A stretch of DNA of 64,000 nucleotides from Dokdonia sinensis (GCF_003688895.1 NZ_REFV01000006.1:156176-220175), one strand, 5' to 3'. Positions 30,708 through 39,439 are shown, counted from the first letter of the stretch. Program-made: numbers and translations. The notes: a model not told the origin generated them from the letters alone.

Positions 30708-31025
30708 ATGTCCACACCAACATCAGAAGGAAAGAACATCGCTATAATTGCTTACATCACCTTCATCGGTTTAATTATTGCTATTGTTATGAATAATGAT
30801 AAAAAAGATCCCTTTGCCTCGTTTCATATTCGGAATATGTTAGGACTTATACTTTTTGGAATTATAAATTCTTTTCTAGCAAGGTTTATACCCGTAGTAC
30901 CACTATTAATTTGGATAGGATTATTCGTTTTCTGGATTATCGGTCTTATAGGTGCGGTACAGGAAGAGCGTAAGGAATTACCTGTTGTGGGACCTCTCTT
31001 TCAAGATTGGTTTAAAAGTCTATAA
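30708..31025 (+). CDS. Small membrane protein, DUF4870/Tic20-like, paralogue of the preceding gene
   Basis: The 105-residue protein repeats the neighbour's signature: IAYITFIGLIIAIVMN, NDKKDPFASFHIRNM and a C-terminal LPVVGPLFQDW that matches PVPIVGEFIQ. The pair arose by duplication. It begins 72 bases after the neighbour's stop. Three membrane segments; function unknown. Confidence 0.82.
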   Translation: MSTPTSEGKNIAIIAYITFIGLIIAIVMNNDKKDPFASFHIRNMLGLILFGIINSFLARFIPVVPLLIWIGLFVFWIIGLIGAVQEERKELPVVGPLFQDWFKSL

Positions 31026-31055
31026 TCGTTTTAAAAATATAATTATACGTTATTT

Positions 31056-31085
31056 AAAATGCCACTTTCACAGTGGCATTTTTTA
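31056..31085 (+). terminator. Intrinsic terminator
   Basis: AAAATGCCACT (31056-31066) pairs with AGTGGCATTTT (31072-31082), followed by T-rich sequence. It ends the small membrane gene and lies only 11 bases before the esterase ATG at 31096. Confidence 0.85.
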
Positions 31086-31095
31086 TTTTTGGAAA

Positions 31096-31758
31096 ATGGA
31101 AAAACTCTCACTAGAACACATAATTCAAAAACCTAAAAAATCAATTACGGGCAAAGCCCCACTCCTACTTTTACTGCACGGTTACGGTAGTGATGAGAAT
31201 GATTTATTCTCATTTGCCTCAGAACTACCAGAGGAATATTTTATAATCTCTGCGAGAGCTCCGCACGCAATGCAACCATATGGCAATGCCTGGTATGCTA
31301 TAAGCATAGACCCAAATGGGGTCAAGGAATCTGATAATGTAGAGGCAGTAGCATCCCGTGATACTATTGCACAGTTTATAGATGAAGCGGTAAAAGCGTA
31401 TGACCTCGACCCGTACAATGTTACCTTGCTCGGTTTTAGTCAGGGCACTATCTTAAGTTATGGCGTTGCCCTTACCTATCCTGAAAAGGTTAAAAACGTT
31501 ATTGGTCTGAGCGGATATATCAATGAAGAAATTATAGAATTGAAGTCTGCACCCGCGTATGCGCATCTTAACATTTATAATTCTCACGGTACGGCAGACC
31601 AAGTCATTCCTATAGAAGCTGCGCAAAAAACACCAGATTATCTCAAGGATTTAGGTATAGAAAGCTCATTGAGTACTTTTCCCGTAGGCCACGGTGTTCA
31701 TCCCCAAAACTTTTACGAGTTCAAGAAATGGCTCGAAGAGCACAACAACTTCAAATAG
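31096..31758 (+). CDS. Alpha/beta hydrolase, phospholipase/carboxylesterase family
   Basis: The 220-residue enzyme has the oxyanion motif LLLLLHGYGSDENDLFSFA near residues 20-40, the nucleophile elbow GFSQGT (Ser about 118), a DQVIP segment holding the acid (about 175) and the catalytic His in VGHGVHP (about 199). Members cleave acyl or thioacyl esters; the true substrate is unclear. I chose ATG 31096 over the longer frame from 30952, which would run back through the previous gene and the terminator. It is 7 bases from ridA and likely co-transcribed. Confidence 0.88.
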   Translation: MEKLSLEHIIQKPKKSITGKAPLLLLLHGYGSDENDLFSFASELPEEYFIISARAPHAMQPYGNAWYAISIDPNGVKESDNVEAVASRDTIAQFIDEAVKAYDLDPYNVTLLGFSQGTILSYGVALTYPEKVKNVIGLSGYINEEIIELKSAPAYAHLNIYNSHGTADQVIPIEAAQKTPDYLKDLGIESSLSTFPVGHGVHPQNFYEFKKWLEEHNNFK

Positions 31759-31765
31759 AAAGAAA

Positions 31766-32146
31766 ATGAAAAAAATTATTACAACCCCTAACGCACCAGC
31801 ACCCATAGGGCCTTATAATCAGGCAACCCTATCCGGTAATACCCTTTTTACTTCGGGACAGATCGCCATAGACCCAAAAACGGGGGAACTCTTTAAAGGT
31901 TCCATTTCTGAGGAGACTAAACTCGTAATGACTAATCTTAAAGCCGTAGTTGAAGCTGCTGGGATGACCATGGAGCATATTGTAAAAACTTCCATATTTA
32001 TAAGTGATATGGAAAATTTTGGGGCCATTAATGCTGTATACGGAGAGTATTTTGACGAAGCTACGGCTCCTGCAAGAGAAACTGTGGAGGTTGCAAATCT
32101 TCCTAAATATGTAAATGTTGAAATTTCTTGTATTGCGGTGAAGTAA
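31766..32146 (+). CDS. ridA: RidA family enamine/imine deaminase
   Basis: The 126-residue product shows APAPIGPYNQAT at the N-terminus, TSGQIAIDPKTGEL, the conserved arginine in APARETVEVANLPK (about 105) and the C-terminal VEISCIAVK. RidA hydrolyses reactive enamines such as 2-aminoacrylate released by PLP enzymes. ATG 31766 fits the family start. A methionine gamma-lyase-like gene, whose chemistry can release such enamines, is 1.4 kb downstream. Confidence 0.95.
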   Translation: MKKIITTPNAPAPIGPYNQATLSGNTLFTSGQIAIDPKTGELFKGSISEETKLVMTNLKAVVEAAGMTMEHIVKTSIFISDMENFGAINAVYGEYFDEATAPARETVEVANLPKYVNVEISCIAVK

Positions 32147-32162
32147 GGTTTTTTGGTTTGCG

Positions 32163-32174
32163 CTTTCGCGAAAG
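32163..32174. repeat. Dispersed palindrome copy, first of a close pair
   Basis: CTTTCGCGAAAG, 7 bases before a second copy, between convergent ridA and the CPBP gene. Confidence 0.85.
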
Positions 32175-32181
32175 TATATTC

Positions 32182-32207
32182 CTTTCGCGAAAGCGTAATC
32201 ATCATTA
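32182..32207. repeat. Dispersed palindrome plus tail; left member of a 26-bp direct repeat
   Basis: CTTTCGCGAAAGCG followed by TAATCATCATTA. The same 26 bases recur at 33382-33407, exactly 1,200 bases away, bracketing the CPBP and Lrp genes. Confidence 0.9.
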
Positions 32208-32208
32208 A

Positions 32209-32871
32209 TTAACAAGCTCCCATCCCCGGAAAAGCTAGCATTTCCCCTAGCCCAACCGTAAAAAGCCAATTCCCATACACAGCGTGCTCAATGGAAACAA
32301 GCGTTGTAGACCTGGATTTTTCATACGTGTAGGCAAACAGTAGTCCGCCTATAAAGGTGAGTACCGTCACTAGTACATTCTGCAAAAAAATATGTGCAAG
32401 TGAGAATATCACAGCATTAACAAATATCAATACATTCCTGTTGTTGAAGAACTGCCCATAGCGCTCAAAGAAAAAGGTCCTATAAATCGCTTCTTGTGGC
32501 CATACAGATAGAAAGGTATAAACGAGTAATATTATCCCGAAAAGCTTGAGGTCTGTTCGGGGAACGCAAAAGAGTTTTGTAGCATCCACTACATATACAT
32601 AAATTCCAGTTACGACAGCAATTACTAAAAATTTTGAAAGTATCATCCAGAAAAACCATTTCCAGTTAATGTCTTTTTTTATGGTAAATGATATAGCCGT
32701 TTTTCTGAACAAAACAAACAGCAAGTAACTAAACGCAATAAGGATAGTAGCTACTTTTATCCTAAAATCATAAGGTAAAAGTAAGCTTAGTGGAGTTGCA
32801 ACAAAGAGTACGAAAAACTCTGCAATGAGATAATTTCTGGTGGAAGATAAAGGCTTTTGACTTGTCATCAC
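32209..32871 (-). CDS. CPBP family intramembrane metalloprotease-like protein
   Basis: The 220-residue protein has about six to seven hydrophobic helices. The motifs QEAIYRTFFFERYG (about 119-132; families have EExxxR) and SLAHIFLQN (about 150-158; families have FxxxH) mark the CAAX-protease/bacteriocin-processing fold. The first residue of the Glu pair is Gln here, which may reduce activity, though a single Glu remains. Target unknown. It is 13 bases downstream of the Lrp regulator on the same strand. Confidence 0.8.
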   Translation of the reverse strand: MMTSQKPLSSTRNYLIAEFFVLFVATPLSLLLPYDFRIKVATILIAFSYLLFVLFRKTAISFTIKKDINWKWFFWMILSKFLVIAVVTGIYVYVVDATKLFCVPRTDLKLFGIILLVYTFLSVWPQEAIYRTFFFERYGQFFNNRNVLIFVNAVIFSLAHIFLQNVLVTVLTFIGGLLFAYTYEKSRSTTLVSIEHAVYGNWLFTVGLGEMLAFPGMGAC

Positions 32872-32884
32872 AATAAAGATAATA

Positions 32885-33343
32885 TTAAATAGAAACTGCT
32901 GTGGTATGCTTCACTTCGCTTATCACAAAGGAGCTCTGTGTACTTCCTACGTGCGCGAGCGAGGTGAGTTTTGTCACCATAAATTCTCGGAAAGAAGCCA
33001 TATCTGCCACCAGCACCTTAATAATATAATCGTAATCACCACTCACGTGAAAACACTCTACAACCTCTTCAAGCTCCATAACAGACTGCTCAAATTTCAT
33101 TAGATATTCCTCTTTATGCTTTTCTAATTTGATGTGACAGTACACAATAAAATCGCGCCCTACTTTAGATTTGTCTAGCAATCCCACATATTGAGAAATA
33201 ACGCCAGAGCGTTCTAGTTTTTTGATCCGCTCATAAATTGCTGTTATTGACAGGTTGAGTAGCGCCGACAGCTCTTTATTGGTCAACTTACAATCTTTTT
33301 GGAGATGTTCTAATAGTTTTTTATCAATTGCATCTAGCTTCAT
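32885..33343 (-). CDS. Lrp/AsnC family transcriptional regulator
   Basis: The 152-residue protein has an N-terminal helix-turn-helix (DKKLLEHLQKDCKLTNKELS through AIYERIKKLE) and a C-terminal RAM/AsnC ligand-binding domain (VECFHVSGDYDYIIKVLVAD). It is divergent from the methionine gamma-lyase-like gene, with a 215-bp intergenic region that holds two palindromes. Lrp-type regulators next to methionine gamma-lyase are known in Pseudomonas (mdeR-mdeA), so control of its neighbour by an amino acid is a reasonable inference. Confidence 0.93.
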   Translation of the reverse strand: MKLDAIDKKLLEHLQKDCKLTNKELSALLNLSITAIYERIKKLERSGVISQYVGLLDKSKVGRDFIVYCHIKLEKHKEEYLMKFEQSVMELEEVVECFHVSGDYDYIIKVLVADMASFREFMVTKLTSLAHVGSTQSSFVISEVKHTTAVSI

Positions 33344-33379
33344 AGTAGAAATTATTTCTAAGGGAATGTGCTTTTAGTA

Positions 33380-33407
33380 CGCTTTCGCGAAAGCGTAATC
33401 ATCATTA
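33380..33407. repeat. Dispersed palindrome plus tail; right member of the 26-bp direct repeat
   Basis: Intact CGCTTTCGCGAAAGCG at 33380-33395 followed by TAATCATCATTA, 37 bases upstream of the Lrp start. Confidence 0.9.
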
Positions 33408-33511
33408 TCCCAAATATACCGAATAGTTATCTAAATTTTATTTGTTATGATGACAAATAATCTAACAACATTTATATTTACTGAAGTATTAACCATTGTG
33501 ATTGCGGGATG

Positions 33512-33529
33512 TCCCGATAGCTATCGGGA
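33512..33529. promoter_or_regulatory. 18-bp perfect palindrome in the leader of the gamma-lyase gene
   Basis: TCCCGATAGCTATCGGGA, 29 bases before the ATG at 33559. It could be an operator or a hairpin at the 5' end of the transcript. Lrp-type proteins usually bind less symmetric A/T-rich sites, so the link to the neighbouring regulator is not proven. This palindrome may also be dispersed elsewhere in such genomes. Confidence 0.5.
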
Positions 33530-33558
33530 TCCGCTTTTGCATAAATTCTTTTCAAACT

Positions 33559-34770
33559 ATGTCATTCAAACCAGCAAATGAGATTCAGGATTTACAGTAT
33601 TTTGGAGAATTTGGAGGAGTCAATCCTTCAATTTCAGATAGTTCAACCTATACATTTTTGTCGGCCAAAACAATGTTTGACACTTTTGAAGGAAATGCAG
33701 ATGGTTGCTATTTATACTCTAGACATTCGACCCCTTCTAACTTATATTTAGGAGAAGCCCTAGCTGCAATGGAAGGAACCGAAACGGCAAATGTTGCCGC
33801 AAGCGGGATGGGAGCCATCACGCCTACCCTTTTGCAACTATGCCAGAATGATGATCATATCGTCTCTAGCAGAACGATTTATGGAGGTACGTATGCTTTT
33901 TTAAAAAACTTTGCGCCCAGACTGGGCATTACTACAAGCTTTGTAGATATAACAAATTTAGGGGTGATAGAAGCCGCTATAACAGCAAATACGAAAGTGT
34001 TATACTGTGAATCTGTAAGTAATCCTTTGCTGGAAATTGCAGATATAGCGGCCCTATCCAAAATTGCTAAAAAACACAACCTCAAACTCGTGGTTGATAA
34101 TACGTTCTCACCACTTTCTATCTCTCCTATAAAACACGGGGCAGATGTGGTAATACATAGCTTAACGAAGTTTATAAATGGCTCTTCAGATACCGTGGGT
34201 GGTGTCGTTTGTGGGACGCAGGAATTTATAAATGAGTTGCGTAATGTAAATGATGGTGCAAGTATGCTTCTAGGTCCTACGATGGATAGTCTTAGAGCTG
34301 CTTCTGTTCTTAAAAATTTACGCACACTACATATTAGAATGCAACAACATAGTCATAATGCACTTTATCTCGCTCAAGAATTTGAAGCTCTAGGGTTACG
34401 AACGGTTTATCCTGGACTCACTTCGCATCCTAGTCACGAGGTATTTAAAAGCCTTATGAATGACAAATACGGTTTTGGTGGGATGCTTACGATAGACGTA
34501 GGCTCTTTAGACAAAGCAAATGCCCTTATGGAATTAATGCAAGAACGGAATTTAGGATATCTCGCTGTAAGCCTCGGATTTTATAAAACACTTTTTAGTG
34601 CTCCTGGAACATCTACATCTTCAGAAATCCCAGAAGATGAACAGGCCGCAATGGGACTTACGGATGGACTCATACGCTTTTCAATAGGCCTAGATGCAGA
34701 TATTGAACGTACATTTGAGATGATGAGAGACTGTATGGAAGAGGTTGGGGTTTTGGAAATGGCTGTTTAG
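33559..34770 (+). CDS. Methionine gamma-lyase-like PLP enzyme (Cys/Met metabolism family)
   Basis: The 403-residue enzyme shows the trans-sulfuration family features: YSRHSTPSNLYLGEALAAMEGTE, SGMGAI, the PLP-contacting YCESVSNPLLE and VVDNTFSP, and the PLP lysine in VIHSLTKFINGSSD (Lys about 204). C-terminal SIGLDADIERTFEMM is typical. It probably eliminates methanethiol from methionine or catalyses a related beta/gamma-elimination; cystathionine gamma-synthase or -lyase are the alternatives. I chose the ATG at 33559 rather than the longer frame from 33502, because the latter would translate the palindrome. Its stop overlaps the convergent gene's stop. Confidence 0.88.
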   Translation: MSFKPANEIQDLQYFGEFGGVNPSISDSSTYTFLSAKTMFDTFEGNADGCYLYSRHSTPSNLYLGEALAAMEGTETANVAASGMGAITPTLLQLCQNDDHIVSSRTIYGGTYAFLKNFAPRLGITTSFVDITNLGVIEAAITANTKVLYCESVSNPLLEIADIAALSKIAKKHNLKLVVDNTFSPLSISPIKHGADVVIHSLTKFINGSSDTVGGVVCGTQEFINELRNVNDGASMLLGPTMDSLRAASVLKNLRTLHIRMQQHSHNALYLAQEFEALGLRTVYPGLTSHPSHEVFKSLMNDKYGFGGMLTIDVGSLDKANALMELMQERNLGYLAVSLGFYKTLFSAPGTSTSSEIPEDEQAAMGLTDGLIRFSIGLDADIERTFEMMRDCMEEVGVLEMAV

Positions 34771-35492
34771 TTTATTTTTTCGATTTTCACGTAGCATTGC
34801 CCAGCAATTACAGTTGCACCTGGACCTCCGACCATTTGAAAATCGATTGCACCTGAGGCACTTGTTATCTCAACTATGGCAACTAAATTAGTTTCACTTG
34901 CATTTGTACTATTACTGGGAGGATTTGCAGAGCCACGAATGCTTCCAGCTATTTCGGTGCCATCTAATCGCACTGCCCAATCCACTGAATTATTACTATT
35001 TAATCTCAAATTTGATTCAATTACATATACTCCCCGAGGAAGAATAATATCATCAGAGACATAATTCGAACCTGCTATATTATTAAATGATAAATTTGGA
35101 AAATTAAAAACGTTCCCTGATGCTCCAACTCCACCTGTACTCAAATCAAACCTTCTCAACATTACTCCAGTCTTAGGACCAAGTCCCTGCCATTGAGATC
35201 CATCCCAATATTTAAATCCTACATCTATAGCATTTACATCAGTACTAGGTGTTGAGGCGGTAGTATTAAAAACGAGGGTACCTTCCTCTGGTGTTGCACT
35301 AACGCCATCTGGGTGAATGACACTGGCAACATCATCTGTTCCTGAAAGTGCATAAGTGGGAACAAGAACTCCACCTTGAGTACTGTTAGCAACTTCAAGC
35401 GCCGCACGGGGAGTTGCTGTGCCTATTCCTACTTGAGCCGTAGAACTAAGTATAAAGGATAATAGAACTAGGAAAAAAATAGAATGCTTCAT
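34767..35492 (-). CDS. Exported hypothetical protein with flavobacterial AQVGIGT start
   Basis: The 241-residue product has a signal peptide (MKHSIFFLVLLSFILSSTAQ, cleavage before VGIG or after AQ). The mature start AQVGIGTATPRAALEVAN is shared in style with the next gene. The rest shows predicted beta structure, including a Y-W-D-G-S-Q-W motif and a C-terminal C1q/TNF-like run (IILPRGVYVIESNLRLNS through GQCYVKIEKI), so it may be a trimeric jelly-roll surface protein. Start chosen at MKHS rather than the longer frame at 35513. Its stop overlaps that of the convergent gamma-lyase. Confidence 0.75.
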   Translation of the reverse strand: MKHSIFFLVLLSFILSSTAQVGIGTATPRAALEVANSTQGGVLVPTYALSGTDDVASVIHPDGVSATPEEGTLVFNTTASTPSTDVNAIDVGFKYWDGSQWQGLGPKTGVMLRRFDLSTGGVGASGNVFNFPNLSFNNIAGSNYVSDDIILPRGVYVIESNLRLNSNNSVDWAVRLDGTEIAGSIRGSANPPSNSTNASETNLVAIVEITSASGAIDFQMVGGPGATVIAGQCYVKIEKIN

Positions 35493-35561
35493 AATCAATA
35501 TCTTTAATTGCAAAGATATTACTCAAGGCTATCCAACTCGAAACCAATATGTTAATAAAGC

Positions 35562-35602
35562 ACTAAAAAAAACACCGACTAAGGTATTTAGTCGGCGTTT
35601 TG
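35562..35602 (-). terminator. Intrinsic terminator after the S74-domain gene
   Basis: Arms 35569-35582 and 35588-35601 with one mismatch, 5-base loop, and an A run on the left that is a U run on the minus-strand transcript. Confidence 0.82.
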
Positions 35603-35626
35603 AAACTATTGGGCTAGTAAATCTTA

Positions 35627-37354
35627 TTATTTAGTACTTTTTAGAAGCGCTTTAATTTCAGCAAGCTCATCTTTTAGATGCTTAAGTTCTTGAACTTCTC
35701 TCTTTAAATCTTCAATTTGTGATTGTTGTTCTTGCACCGCTTTCACTAATGGGACAACAAAGGATGCATAACGCAACCCGTAAATATCATTGTCATCTTC
35801 AGGAGTTTTGATACCAGAAAAATCAAAGTTTAAATCCTGAGCCAGTTTTTCTACATCTTGCGCTAAGAAGCCCACCTCTCTTTTGCCCGTATTTTTTGCG
35901 ACTTGCTCTTCCCCCAGAAAAGCACTTAGTTTCTCATTGTTAAAAGTATAACTTACCGGCTGTAGACCTGTGATAAATTCTAATCCCGAAATATCAGTTT
36001 CAATATTTTCTTTAAACCGGGCGTCAGAAGTAGCTGTGATTCCTACTTGTCCCATTATATTCGTGATCCCTGTATTTCCTAAACGTATTTGATTAGACTG
36101 AGTAGGTGATGCTTGAAAACCAATACCCACAGCATTAGTTCGACCATTATCAATAGTAATCGAATTTCCGAGAGCGACTACATTAGATGCTCCGCCAGCA
36201 ATTGTATTATCATTCCCGAGTGCAATGCTGTTTGTCGCTCCATTACTAATGACACTTTCCATGCCAATTGTAGTTACTCCATTGCCACTGCCATTATTTT
36301 CCGCTTCCCAACCTATGGCAATGGATCGTGTTGCCCCATTGATTGACTTCGCTCCATTTCCTATAGCAATACTTTCTACAGCTTGTGCCTGTGCGTTATC
36401 TCCTATAGCGATGGCATCTTCACCTGTCCCCTGCGCACCTGACCCTATGGCAATAGCTTCATCCCCATTAACCCTTGATGATTTCCCGATTGCAATGGCA
36501 GCATCAACACCATCAGTTTGTGTATCAGCATCCTGACCTATATAAATATTACTATTACCCGTCTTGTTGTTATCTCCAGCATTGGTACCCGCACCAGTAT
36601 TACCTGATCCAGTAGTATTACCACGCAAAGCATCATTACCAAAAGCTGTATTTTGAGATCCTGTTGTATTATTCTGAAGTGTTTCATCTCCAATGCCACT
36701 ATTGAAATTACCGGAAGTATTTTTAGAAAGTGACATCGACCCTACTGCAACATTATCTCTTCCTGAAATTGTCTCTTTCCCAGCTTGAAAACCTATAAAG
36801 GTGTTCTGCTCTGCGGCCGTATTATCTGGATCATAAGATTCCCCAGCTTCAAACCCTATAAAAACTGATTTTTCTGGAGACTCAAGTTCGAATTGACCTT
36901 TTTCTGTAAGTCGCGCTACAAAAGTATTATTTACTCTAAAGTCTACTTCTTGAGGTATTGTAGTTCCTAGAAAATGAGTTCCGCTTGTGACATCATCATT
37001 TCCTCCTATCTTCCATCCTTCAAATTCTTCTGACGCAAGTGCAATCCAGTTTCCTGTAGTCTGCGCAGCGTCATCCCAATAATAAAATCCTTTTACATAA
37101 TCCTGTGCATCTCCAGCTACAACCTCTCTAGCAGTAAGATCACTAGTAAGGTAAACTAACATAGACTGTTGCTCTGCCTCTGGATTAGTCGCAGGAAAGT
37201 CTGTAATGCGTGGTATAAGGATACCATCTGTGCTCTGAACAACGTCTGAGGCAGAAATATCTAAGGTAGCTTTAGGCTCGGAAGTATTGATACCCACCTG
37301 AGCAGTCAGGATAGAACATACCAATATTGTAGGTATAAGTAATAATTGTTTCAT
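35627..37354 (-). CDS. Surface protein with YadA-like head repeats and S74 intramolecular chaperone domain
   Basis: The 575-residue product has a signal peptide (MKQLLLIPTILVCSILTA) and a mature start AQVGINTSEPKATLDI. Residues about 180-415 consist of degenerate repeats of the form (S/A)-I-A-(I/L)-G-x-x-(A/S), like the trimeric head of YadA-family adhesins. A peptidase S74/endosialidase chaperone domain begins at SDARFKENI (Ser about 441, Lys about 446, the residues used for self-cleavage in phage tail fibres). A C-terminal coiled coil (about 540-575) follows. It is likely a trimeric, possibly self-processed adhesin. No transmembrane anchor is seen, so export beyond the periplasm is unexplained. 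Confidence 0.85.
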   Translation of the reverse strand: MKQLLLIPTILVCSILTAQVGINTSEPKATLDISASDVVQSTDGILIPRITDFPATNPEAEQQSMLVYLTSDLTAREVVAGDAQDYVKGFYYWDDAAQTTGNWIALASEEFEGWKIGGNDDVTSGTHFLGTTIPQEVDFRVNNTFVARLTEKGQFELESPEKSVFIGFEAGESYDPDNTAAEQNTFIGFQAGKETISGRDNVAVGSMSLSKNTSGNFNSGIGDETLQNNTTGSQNTAFGNDALRGNTTGSGNTGAGTNAGDNNKTGNSNIYIGQDADTQTDGVDAAIAIGKSSRVNGDEAIAIGSGAQGTGEDAIAIGDNAQAQAVESIAIGNGAKSINGATRSIAIGWEAENNGSGNGVTTIGMESVISNGATNSIALGNDNTIAGGASNVVALGNSITIDNGRTNAVGIGFQASPTQSNQIRLGNTGITNIMGQVGITATSDARFKENIETDISGLEFITGLQPVSYTFNNEKLSAFLGEEQVAKNTGKREVGFLAQDVEKLAQDLNFDFSGIKTPEDDNDIYGLRYASFVVPLVKAVQEQQSQIEDLKREVQELKHLKDELAEIKALLKSTK

Positions 37355-37826
37355 AACTGTAATGATTTGGGACTACAAAGAAATACTATTATTAAGTTTT
37401 TATAAACTGAATCAAGTCATTATTCGACAAAATCATCTAAACCTTCGACGAATAACGCACCATAGTTACGAAAAAAGCACACTTCTGGTTTTAGTTTGCT
37501 ATTGTCCTCAAAAAAAGGACCTTCTGCCCCGTAACTTCTCAAAATTTCAAATTAGAACCTATTAGCAATGGTTGAACAGGATCTTTTAATAATTGGACAC
37601 TAAAATTCTTCTTAAATGGGTATTCTTTTCATTCCTTCTGAAATCAAAATTACTTATTCCCTATTCATTCAAATTATGAAAAAGCTTGTAGCCCAAATTA
37701 TCGTCAAAACGAATATATTTAACGACAAAGAGCATAATCAATAGCATTATTAATTTTTCAGGTTCTAATAAGGCTTGCTCAGTTCACGCATTAATCGTAA
37801 CATTACGTTTCTAAACAACACTTCCT
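37355..37826. other. 472-bp intergenic region between divergent genes
   Basis: Lies between the S74 surface gene (minus) and nhaC (plus). I see no convincing small gene, tRNA or strong hairpin. A 67-codon open frame from 37362 lacks any recognisable feature and is probably chance. The region should contain two divergent promoters, which I could not place with confidence. Confidence 0.5.
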
Positions 37827-39311
37827 ATGGATAGTCAGACCAAAGACAAAAACAACGAAAAAATTGTAGAAAATACTGCGCTCAATATTTGGGAAGCCCT
37901 AATCCCTGTTTTTGCGCTTGTGGGAATGCTTGCTTTTAATGTTTTTGTTTTTGGTGATGATGCTCTGAGTGGCTCAAATCAATTTATACTCCTATTAGGA
38001 GGTGCTGTTGCTGCTATTGTAGGTTATTTCAATAAAGTAAAGTATGATACAATGGTGGAAGAAGTATCGCAAAACTTAAAATCCACCTCTGGCGCTATTC
38101 TCATTTTACTTATGGTAGGTGCGCTTGCGGGAACTTGGCTCGTTAGCGGCATTATCCCTACGATGATTTATTACGGACTACAAATTCTAAACCCAACAAT
38201 CTTTCTCGCCGCTTGTGTCATTATTTGTGCAGTTATCTCCGTGGCTACAGGAAGTAGCTGGACTACTTCTGCAACAGTTGGTATTGCTTTGATTGGAATT
38301 GCAGACGCTCTGGGGATACCACTAGGAATGACTGCAGGAGCAGTACTATCTGGAGCCTATTTTGGGGATAAACTCTCTCCGCTAAGTGACACGACAAATC
38401 TTGCACCAGCGATGGCTGGAACAGATTTGTTTACACATATAAAATATATGACCCTAACGACGGTGCCTACAGTAATTGTGACACTTATCGTTTTTATCAT
38501 TTTAGGGTTCACTCTAGAAACTTCCGGAGAGGCAGATACGGAGGCTATACTTGCATCTATTGATGCATCATTTAATATATCGCCGTGGCTATTTATAGTT
38601 CCTGTTCTCGTGATAGGACTTATCATAAAGAAGACGCCACCACTTATCGCGCTTTTAGCAGGAACGTTATTAGGTGCAGTAGCCGCATTGATTTTTCAAC
38701 CTGATGTGATTCTTGCAATTTCCGGTGCAGACTCATTAACCTTTACCTCAGCATATAAGGGAGTATTAAATGCCATTACAGTAGACACCGCAATCCCAAC
38801 AGATAATGAGTCTCTTAATGATTTATTTTCTTCTGGTGGTATGGCAGGAATGCTCGGCACTATTTGGTTAATTATCTGCGCAATGGTTTTTGGAGGGATA
38901 ATGGATGCTATTGGGGCTCTTGCTACCATTAGTAAAGCGCTCCTCAGTATGTTTCACAGTACTTTTGGATTATTTGCCAGTACTGTTGCAAGTTGTCTTG
39001 CTTTAAATGTTACGGCAAGTGACCAATATCTGGCTATTGTCGTGCCAGGAAAAATGTACAGTAAAGCCTTTGCAGATAAAGGTCTCGCTCCAGAAAATCT
39101 ATCCAGAACACTTGAGGATTCTGGAACTGTAACCTCGGTACTCGTCCCTTGGAACACCTGTGGTGCTTATCAGAGTGGTGTTTTGGGCGTATCAGTCTAC
39201 GACTATTTTGTGTATGCCATTTTTAACTGGCTATCCCCATTTATGACGTTACTCTTTGCTGCTTTCAATATCAAGATTAGACAGCTCAAGGATGCTCGCA
39301 AAGCAGTATAG
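37827..39311 (+). CDS. nhaC: Na+/H+ antiporter NhaC
   Basis: The 494-residue protein has about eleven hydrophobic helices and the NhaC motif region ATGSSWTTSATVGIALIGIA, GAYFGDKLSPLSDTTNLAPA and CNTCGAYQSG-like C-terminal WNTCGAYQSGVLG. It exchanges external protons for cytoplasmic sodium, which fits a marine lifestyle. NhaC, rather than NhaA or NhaB, is indicated by length and the GDKLSPLSDTT motif. A copy of the palindrome begins 12 bases after its stop. Confidence 0.9.
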   Translation: MDSQTKDKNNEKIVENTALNIWEALIPVFALVGMLAFNVFVFGDDALSGSNQFILLLGGAVAAIVGYFNKVKYDTMVEEVSQNLKSTSGAILILLMVGALAGTWLVSGIIPTMIYYGLQILNPTIFLAACVIICAVISVATGSSWTTSATVGIALIGIADALGIPLGMTAGAVLSGAYFGDKLSPLSDTTNLAPAMAGTDLFTHIKYMTLTTVPTVIVTLIVFIILGFTLETSGEADTEAILASIDASFNISPWLFIVPVLVIGLIIKKTPPLIALLAGTLLGAVAALIFQPDVILAISGADSLTFTSAYKGVLNAITVDTAIPTDNESLNDLFSSGGMAGMLGTIWLIICAMVFGGIMDAIGALATISKALLSMFHSTFGLFASTVASCLALNVTASDQYLAIVVPGKMYSKAFADKGLAPENLSRTLEDSGTVTSVLVPWNTCGAYQSGVLGVSVYDYFVYAIFNWLSPFMTLLFAAFNIKIRQLKDARKAV

Positions 39312-39322
39312 AATCTTTTTTA

Positions 39323-39338
39323 CGCTTTCGCGAAAGCG
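39323..39338. repeat. Dispersed palindrome copy (intact 16-mer)
   Basis: Starts 12 bases after the nhaC stop, preceded by a T run; the symmetry extends to TACGCTTTCGCGAAAGCGTA. It may function as a 3'-end hairpin. Confidence 0.9.
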
Positions 39339-39439
39339 TAACCACTCTAATTCAACACGTTATTCTCTTGTATAAAGAGTGTCAATACTGCTATTGATTT
39401 ATCCCATTTGAGCTACTTCGCAGGTCGTTTATTCGGAGG

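Noticed and set aside
37362..37565. 67-codon open frame in the gap between the S74 gene and nhaC
   Set aside because: No domain, signal peptide or promoter box supports it, and the composition is like non-coding DNA.
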